This document shows positions 16,194 through 19,380 of a stretch of 19,380 nucleotides of DNA, piece after piece. The DNA comes from Caldisericia bacterium (lineage in GTDB: Bacteria > Caldisericota > Caldisericia > UBA6126 > JAGPKI01), in contig JAGPKI010000014.1 in the NCBI GenBank assembly GCA_018054005.1, positions 1-19,380 of the forward strand, given 5' to 3'. Position 1 is the first letter of the stretch. Each line of letters starts with the position of its first letter. The notes under the pieces were generated by a model. It had not been told where the DNA came from. It was given only the letters and a program-made list of their open reading frames with translations, and did not search any database. The translations under genes were made by a program, and so were the position numbers.

Positions 16194-17288
16194 ATGATTC
16201 GGAATCAAGCCTTAGTTAGTGATAAACCGTTCACAATGTCTTTCTCTTCATTACAGGATTTTCAAGCACAATGGTCTAAACATAAAAATATTGAAGTTAG
16301 AGATAAAACCTTACTTGACATAGTTAAGACTCCAAGATTAAGTACACAATTTTACTATTTATTTCCAGGATATTGTGATATTTGCAAGAAAGAAACAACT
16401 TTCATTCTTGAGCAAACTTGGTCAACAGGAACTGAAGGTTTAGGATGTTCAGAATGTCATTGTAATTCTAGATTAAGAAATATATATGACACAATAATGA
16501 AGAATTACAAGAAAGGCAATCAAGTATATATTAGTGAAATGGTCACACCATTTTACGAAAAGCTTAAGACAGAAATTCCTAATCTTACTGGAAGTGAATA
16601 TTTATCTCCTAGTATTGATAGTGGTTCCATCGTAAATGGCATTCTAAATGAAGACAGTACCAATTTAAGCTTTAAAGATAATAGCTTTGACTTGTATATA
16701 TCTAATGATGTTTTTGAACATGTGTTTGACTACAAAAAGGCTTTCTCAGAGGCAGCAAGAGTTCTAAAACCAAAAGGTAAAATGATATTTCATGTGCCAT
16801 TTAATTTAGGCTTAACAAAAACTGTAATACGAGCTAAAAAAGGAAGAAAAGGAAAGATTATCAATATTTTAGAGCCAATATATCATGGTAATCCTTTGTC
16901 CGAAGAAGGCTCCTTATGTGTACAAGATTTTGGTTGGGATTTATTTGATATACTGAGAGAATGTGGATTTAAAAAATCCTATGCACTAAGCAAAAATAAT
17001 ATGTACCACGGATATTTAAATGTAACCTCCCTAGTCTTCATTGCAGAAAAGAAGGATATTTCTGTCACTGATTTTAATCTATTCAAACATATTTCGGGCA
17101 GTAATTATGATTTCAAAAAGAGAATAAGAAATAAACTAGTATTCAAGGAAAAAGGAAATACCAAACTCATTAACCAAAATAAAGACATCAAAATTATAAG
17201 ATTCCTTAGTAAATTTATTCCTAAATCTATTAAGAATTTATTAAAAGATACAATCACATGGGCTTATAATTTATATAAACATCCCTAA
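16194..17288 (+). CDS. Zinc-ribbon SAM-dependent methyltransferase with C-terminal tag
   Basis: This 364-residue protein has a Cys pair CDIC (61, 64) and a second group CSECHC (85, 88, 90) at the N-terminus. That is a zinc-ribbon pattern often placed ahead of class I methyltransferase domains in glycan clusters. The methyltransferase core follows: SFKDNSFDLYISNDVFEHV, then AARVLKPKGKMIFHVP near 187-202. The glycine-rich SAM motif is divergent. It may methylate a sugar of the glycan. Residues 334-364 are the tag shared with the GT2-GT4 fusion, ending ITWAYNLYKHP. The start is uncertain: Met15 (16236) is an alternative, and the frame is open upstream to 16113 without an ATG. No clear promoter or ribosome binding site was found. 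Confidence 0.8.
   Translation: MIRNQALVSDKPFTMSFSSLQDFQAQWSKHKNIEVRDKTLLDIVKTPRLSTQFYYLFPGYCDICKKETTFILEQTWSTGTEGLGCSECHCNSRLRNIYDTIMKNYKKGNQVYISEMVTPFYEKLKTEIPNLTGSEYLSPSIDSGSIVNGILNEDSTNLSFKDNSFDLYISNDVFEHVFDYKKAFSEAARVLKPKGKMIFHVPFNLGLTKTVIRAKKGRKGKIINILEPIYHGNPLSEEGSLCVQDFGWDLFDILRECGFKKSYALSKNNMYHGYLNVTSLVFIAEKKDISVTDFNLFKHISGSNYDFKKRIRNKLVFKEKGNTKLINQNKDIKIIRFLSKFIPKSIKNLLKDTITWAYNLYKHP
17193..17285 (+). other. Shared C-terminal tag, copy 2 (end of the methyltransferase)
   Basis: This is the second copy of the 31-residue tail described at 11531-11623, ending directly at the stop codon. It contains FLSKFIPKS, ITWAY and a terminal HP. Lys and Arg outnumber acidic residues here, so the helix is clearly cationic. 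Confidence 0.7.
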
Positions 17289-17406
17289 AATATTCATATG
17301 AATAGCAAAATCTGTTCTTAACTTTTATTAATATGTCTGAAAAAATTTTCTTCTTGTTAAAGTCTATTCTAGTAACAGCTCCTCCTGTATAATTAGGATA
17401 TCTAAA
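17289..17406 (-). pseudogene. Possible remnant of a minus-strand gene between the methyltransferase and rmlB
   Basis: The minus-strand frame beginning at 17406 is open to a TGA at 17254-17256, inside the methyltransferase end. It has no start codon. The part within the intergenic gap reads like real protein: FRYPNYTGGAVTRIDFN, then KKKIFSDILIKVKNR. I do not recognise the family. It could be a piece of a deleted gene, or chance in AT-rich DNA. Confidence 0.3.
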
Positions 17407-17407
17407 T

Positions 17408-17413
17408 TATACT
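17408..17413 (+). promoter_or_regulatory. Candidate -10 box TATACT before rmlB
   Basis: TATACT ends 10 nt before the rmlB ATG at 17424, close to the 8-9 nt spacing of the other proposed leaderless promoters. There is no TG extension and no clear -35 box, and no Shine-Dalgarno sequence precedes the ATG. Confidence 0.4.
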
Positions 17414-17423
17414 ACATAATTCT

Positions 17424-18437
17424 ATGACTCTCCTCATTACTGGTGGTTGCGGTTTCATAGGTTCTAACTTCATTCGATACTGGCTTTCTAAATATCCTAA
17501 TGATCACATTATTAATTTAGATAAATTAACATATGCTGGTAATTTAGAAAATCTTAAAGACATTGAAAAAGACAAAAGATATACATTTGTACAAGGAGAT
17601 ATATGTGACAAAGAACTTGTAATGGACATCACTAAGGGAGTAGATATCATTGTACACTTTGCTGCAGAATCACATGTAGATAGAAGCATAGAAGGACCTG
17701 AAGTATTTGTTAAAACAAATGTAGAAGGTACACTAACACTACTAGAAGCTGCACTTCAAAATGGAGGTATTAGATTCCATCACATATCTACTGATGAAGT
17801 ATTTGGAGAACTACCATTAGATAATCCTAATGCCAAATTCAATGAGAACAGTCCATATGCACCAAGAAGTGTATACTCTGCATCAAAAGCATCATCTGAT
17901 CACCTTGTAAGAGCCTACTATCACACTCATAAACTACCAATAACAATATCTAATTGTTCAAACAACTACGGTCCATATCAATTCCCTGAAAAACTCATAC
18001 CTCTTGCCATCACACGAGCCATTATGAATCAAGAAATACCAGTATATGGTGAAGGTACTCAAGTAAGAGACTGGATACATGTAGAAGACCACTGTAGAGG
18101 AATCGAACTCTGTATTACCAAAGGACAAATAGGGCATACATATCTCTTTGGAGGAAATGGGGAAAAACAAAACATATGGATTGTTAAAAAAATACTAGAA
18201 TACCTTAACAAACCAGAAACCCTCATAGTACATGTAGGAGACAGGAAAGGACATGACCTTAGATATGCCATAGACTATTCAAAAACTACAAAAGAATTAG
18301 GATACAATCCAACCAAATCAATAGACGAATGGTTAAAAGACACAATACAATGGTATGTAGAACACGAACAATGGTGGAAACCTCTAAAACCTAAAGCAGA
18401 CATACAAGCAGAAAAATACTTAGAGGAAAGAATATAG
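17424..18437 (+). CDS. rmlB: dTDP-glucose 4,6-dehydratase
   Basis: This 337-residue enzyme is full length for RmlB. It turns dTDP-glucose into dTDP-4-keto-6-deoxy-glucose in the cytoplasm. LLITGGCGFIGSNFIR binds NAD; LDKLTYAGN (32-40) is the RmlB adenine-side signature; STDEVFGEL carries Thr123, Asp124 and Glu125; and Tyr151/Lys155 are in YSASK. NCSNNYGPYQFPEKLIP and GEGTQVRDWIHVEDH are also diagnostic. The C-terminal half appears to use more C-ending codons than the glycosyltransferase genes to the left. It is followed by rmlA on the same strand after 162 bp, so the pair may be co-transcribed or have separate promoters. Confidence 0.97.
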   Translation: MTLLITGGCGFIGSNFIRYWLSKYPNDHIINLDKLTYAGNLENLKDIEKDKRYTFVQGDICDKELVMDITKGVDIIVHFAAESHVDRSIEGPEVFVKTNVEGTLTLLEAALQNGGIRFHHISTDEVFGELPLDNPNAKFNENSPYAPRSVYSASKASSDHLVRAYYHTHKLPITISNCSNNYGPYQFPEKLIPLAITRAIMNQEIPVYGEGTQVRDWIHVEDHCRGIELCITKGQIGHTYLFGGNGEKQNIWIVKKILEYLNKPETLIVHVGDRKGHDLRYAIDYSKTTKELGYNPTKSIDEWLKDTIQWYVEHEQWWKPLKPKADIQAEKYLEERI

Positions 18438-18587
18438 CTTACAATCACTTACCAAACTTAACTTCAAAAGGAATATGACCATTTCTTCTGGATTCTTAAC
18501 CCATTGCTTTACTCTCAATACTCTTATAATATCTTTCATAGGATTACTTTCTACCATTGAAAGTATACCAAAATCTAATATTGTCAT
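18420..18587 (-). pseudogene. Possible remnant or small ORF on the minus strand between rmlB and rmlA
   Basis: An ATG at 18587 opens a 55-codon minus-strand frame that reaches 18420, overlapping the end of rmlB; without requiring ATG the frame is open from 18608. It reads MTILDFGILSMVESN, then KDIIRVLRVKQWVKN. The LRVKQWVKN stretch resembles the N-terminal motif of UbiA-type prenyltransferases, but the rest does not continue convincingly. Another frame in the last part gives RRNGHIPFEVKFGK and a TGA at 18445, just short of rmlB, so a frameshifted gene end is also possible. Family unknown. Confidence 0.3.
18525..18530 (+). promoter_or_regulatory. Weak candidate -10 box TATAAT upstream of rmlA
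   Basis: TATAAT sits 69 nt before the rmlA ATG, with TTGCTT 15 bp upstream as a poor -35 box. If real, rmlA has a leader of about 60 nt, unlike the leaderless genes elsewhere. The region also carries a possible minus-strand remnant, so chance is likely. Confidence 0.2.
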
Positions 18588-18599
18588 AAAGATATCAAT

Positions 18600-19380
18600 A
18601 TGAAGGCATTAATACTAGCAGGGGGCAGGGGAACTAGACTTAGGCCTCTTACACACACTAAGAATAAACATGTACTGCCAATCGGAAACAGACCAATGAT
18701 AGAAAGAATAATACTCGATGCCATAGACCTTGATATCAAAGACATAATCATAAACATAAACAAAGGAGACAAAGAACTTCCTGAGTTACTTGGCAACGGC
18801 TCTAAGTATGGGAAAGGCATAAAAATATCATACATAGAACAACCAGAACCAAATGGTATGATGTATCCAATTAAACTTGCACAAGACCTCATAGGAGATG
18901 ACGAATTCCTCTTCTCCGCAGGAGACAACATACTAACTGGAGGACTTAAAAAACACTACGAAGATTTCAAAAAGAAAAAATCTGATGCTCATGTCTTAGT
19001 TGTAAAAAGACCTGATTACCAAAACTTTGGTGTCGCAGTACTAGAGGGAGACAGAATAGTAAAAACAGTTGAAAAACCACAAGAATTTGTCAGCGACCTT
19101 GTACTTACAGCAATATATTTCTTCACACCAGTTGTATTCAAAGCATTTGACTATGTCAAACCAATAGATCCAAAAGGTACAGGAAAACCTGAATACTATC
19201 CTCCCGTCGTAAACAACTGGCTCATAGACAACGGCTACAAAATGACAGCATCTGAAGTAACTGGATGGTGGAAAGACACAGGAGCTCCAGAAGACCTAAT
19301 ACTTGCTAACAGACTCATACTCGAAAGAGAGGTACTCAAAGTTGACGATGGAGACATAATTGACACGAAAATAGAAGGAA
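18600..19380 (+). CDS. rmlA: Glucose-1-phosphate thymidylyltransferase, long form (3' end outside window)
   Basis: 260 residues are visible before the window ends. The enzyme joins dTTP and glucose-1-phosphate to form dTDP-glucose, the substrate of RmlB. LILAGGRGTRLRPLT (5-18) is the nucleotidyltransferase signature, with KHVLPIGNRPMIE next. SAGDN (106-110) carries the metal-binding Asp, EKP lies at 158-160, and GWWKDTGAPEDLI (222-234) closes the sugar site. Reading continues past GWWKDTG into EREVLKVDDGDIID, where long-form enzymes of about 350 residues begin a left-handed beta-helix tail, so roughly 90 residues are missing. The short RmlA form would end near here without that tail. The gene probably belongs with rmlB; rmlC and rmlD are expected beyond the window. 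Confidence 0.93.
   Translation, partial: MKALILAGGRGTRLRPLTHTKNKHVLPIGNRPMIERIILDAIDLDIKDIIININKGDKELPELLGNGSKYGKGIKISYIEQPEPNGMMYPIKLAQDLIGDDEFLFSAGDNILTGGLKKHYEDFKKKKSDAHVLVVKRPDYQNFGVAVLEGDRIVKTVEKPQEFVSDLVLTAIYFFTPVVFKAFDYVKPIDPKGTGKPEYYPPVVNNWLIDNGYKMTASEVTGWWKDTGAPEDLILANRLILEREVLKVDDGDIIDTKIEG

Noticed and set aside
16194..17288. Absence of a classical glycine-rich SAM motif, suggesting an inactive methyltransferase
   Set aside because: Zinc-ribbon methyltransferases in glycan clusters often have a divergent motif I, and the later DVFEHV and RVLKPKG motifs are well kept. No frameshift or stop is seen.
18584..18931. A 115-codon open frame on the minus strand over the start of rmlA
   Set aside because: It is the reverse shadow of the well-conserved RmlA nucleotide-binding region and has no recognisable motif.
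1..19380. Archaeal or UGA-recoding origin
   Set aside because: The -10-like boxes are bacterial in form, and TGA ends the DUF2304 gene while long genes avoid it, so neither archaeal promoters nor UGA recoding is supported.
1..19380. Mobile elements, CRISPR arrays or tRNA genes
   Set aside because: No transposase or integrase, no regularly spaced direct repeats and no cloverleaf-like segment was noticed on either strand, although a tool-based search was not possible.

Overview
The window is an AT-rich stretch of bacterial surface-polysaccharide biosynthesis genes. Standard stop codons apply: TAA dominates and one gene ends in TGA, so TGA is not recoded. Almost no start codon has a convincing Shine-Dalgarno sequence. 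Several operon-head genes instead have a -10-like box ending only 8-10 nt before the ATG, the signature of leaderless mRNA. The sequence does not fix the taxon. A low-GC candidate-phylum (Patescibacteria/CPR-like) bacterium is a plausible guess and no more than that. I saw no rRNA, tRNA, CRISPR array, transposase or integrase. The longest gene-free stretch is about 210 bp, at 15985-16193.

Layout. Positions 1-170 hold the C-terminal end of a probable family 2 glycosyltransferase (GT2). It converges on a large polytopic membrane protein (minus strand, 175-2121) that carries a GTPRxIRSD motif. A divergent promoter region separates that gene from a plus-strand GT2 (2191-3000), whose end overlaps a minus-strand pair: a DUF2304 membrane protein and a polyprenyl-phosphate-type GT2. 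A second divergent promoter region (4003-4090) starts a compact plus-strand operon, 4091-11626: gmd, a ColD-type 3-dehydratase, an SDR reductase/epimerase, a GT2, a GT-C-like membrane protein and a GT2-GT4 fusion. Gaps in this operon are at most 20 bp, and two gene pairs overlap by 23 bp. A 1449-residue multidomain protein (glycosyltransferase-like, coiled coil, RgpF, HAD) converges on it from the minus strand (11635-15984). The last part holds a zinc-ribbon methyltransferase (16194-17288), rmlB (17424-18437) and the beginning of a long-form rmlA (18600 to the window end).

How the genes fit together. Gmd makes GDP-4-keto-6-deoxy-mannose. The next enzyme has the PLP-binding lysine replaced by histidine, as in ColD, and should remove the 3-hydroxyl. 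The SDR should then reduce the product, with or without C5 epimerisation, to a GDP-3,6-dideoxyhexose such as GDP-colitose. RmlA and RmlB feed dTDP-4-keto-6-deoxy-glucose, probably toward rhamnose or another deoxysugar; rmlC and rmlD are not in view. The glycosyltransferases, the RgpF-type module and the methyltransferase would assemble and decorate the glycan, and the GT-C-like proteins may add sugars on the outer membrane face from lipid-linked donors.

The most unusual signals are: (1) a 31-residue C-terminal tag (18 identical positions) shared by two unrelated enzymes, the GT2-GT4 fusion and the methyltransferase; (2) the ColD-type 3,6-dideoxyhexose cassette; (3) the very large multidomain protein; (4) leaderless-type promoters; and (5) coding-like minus-strand remnants on both sides of rmlB.
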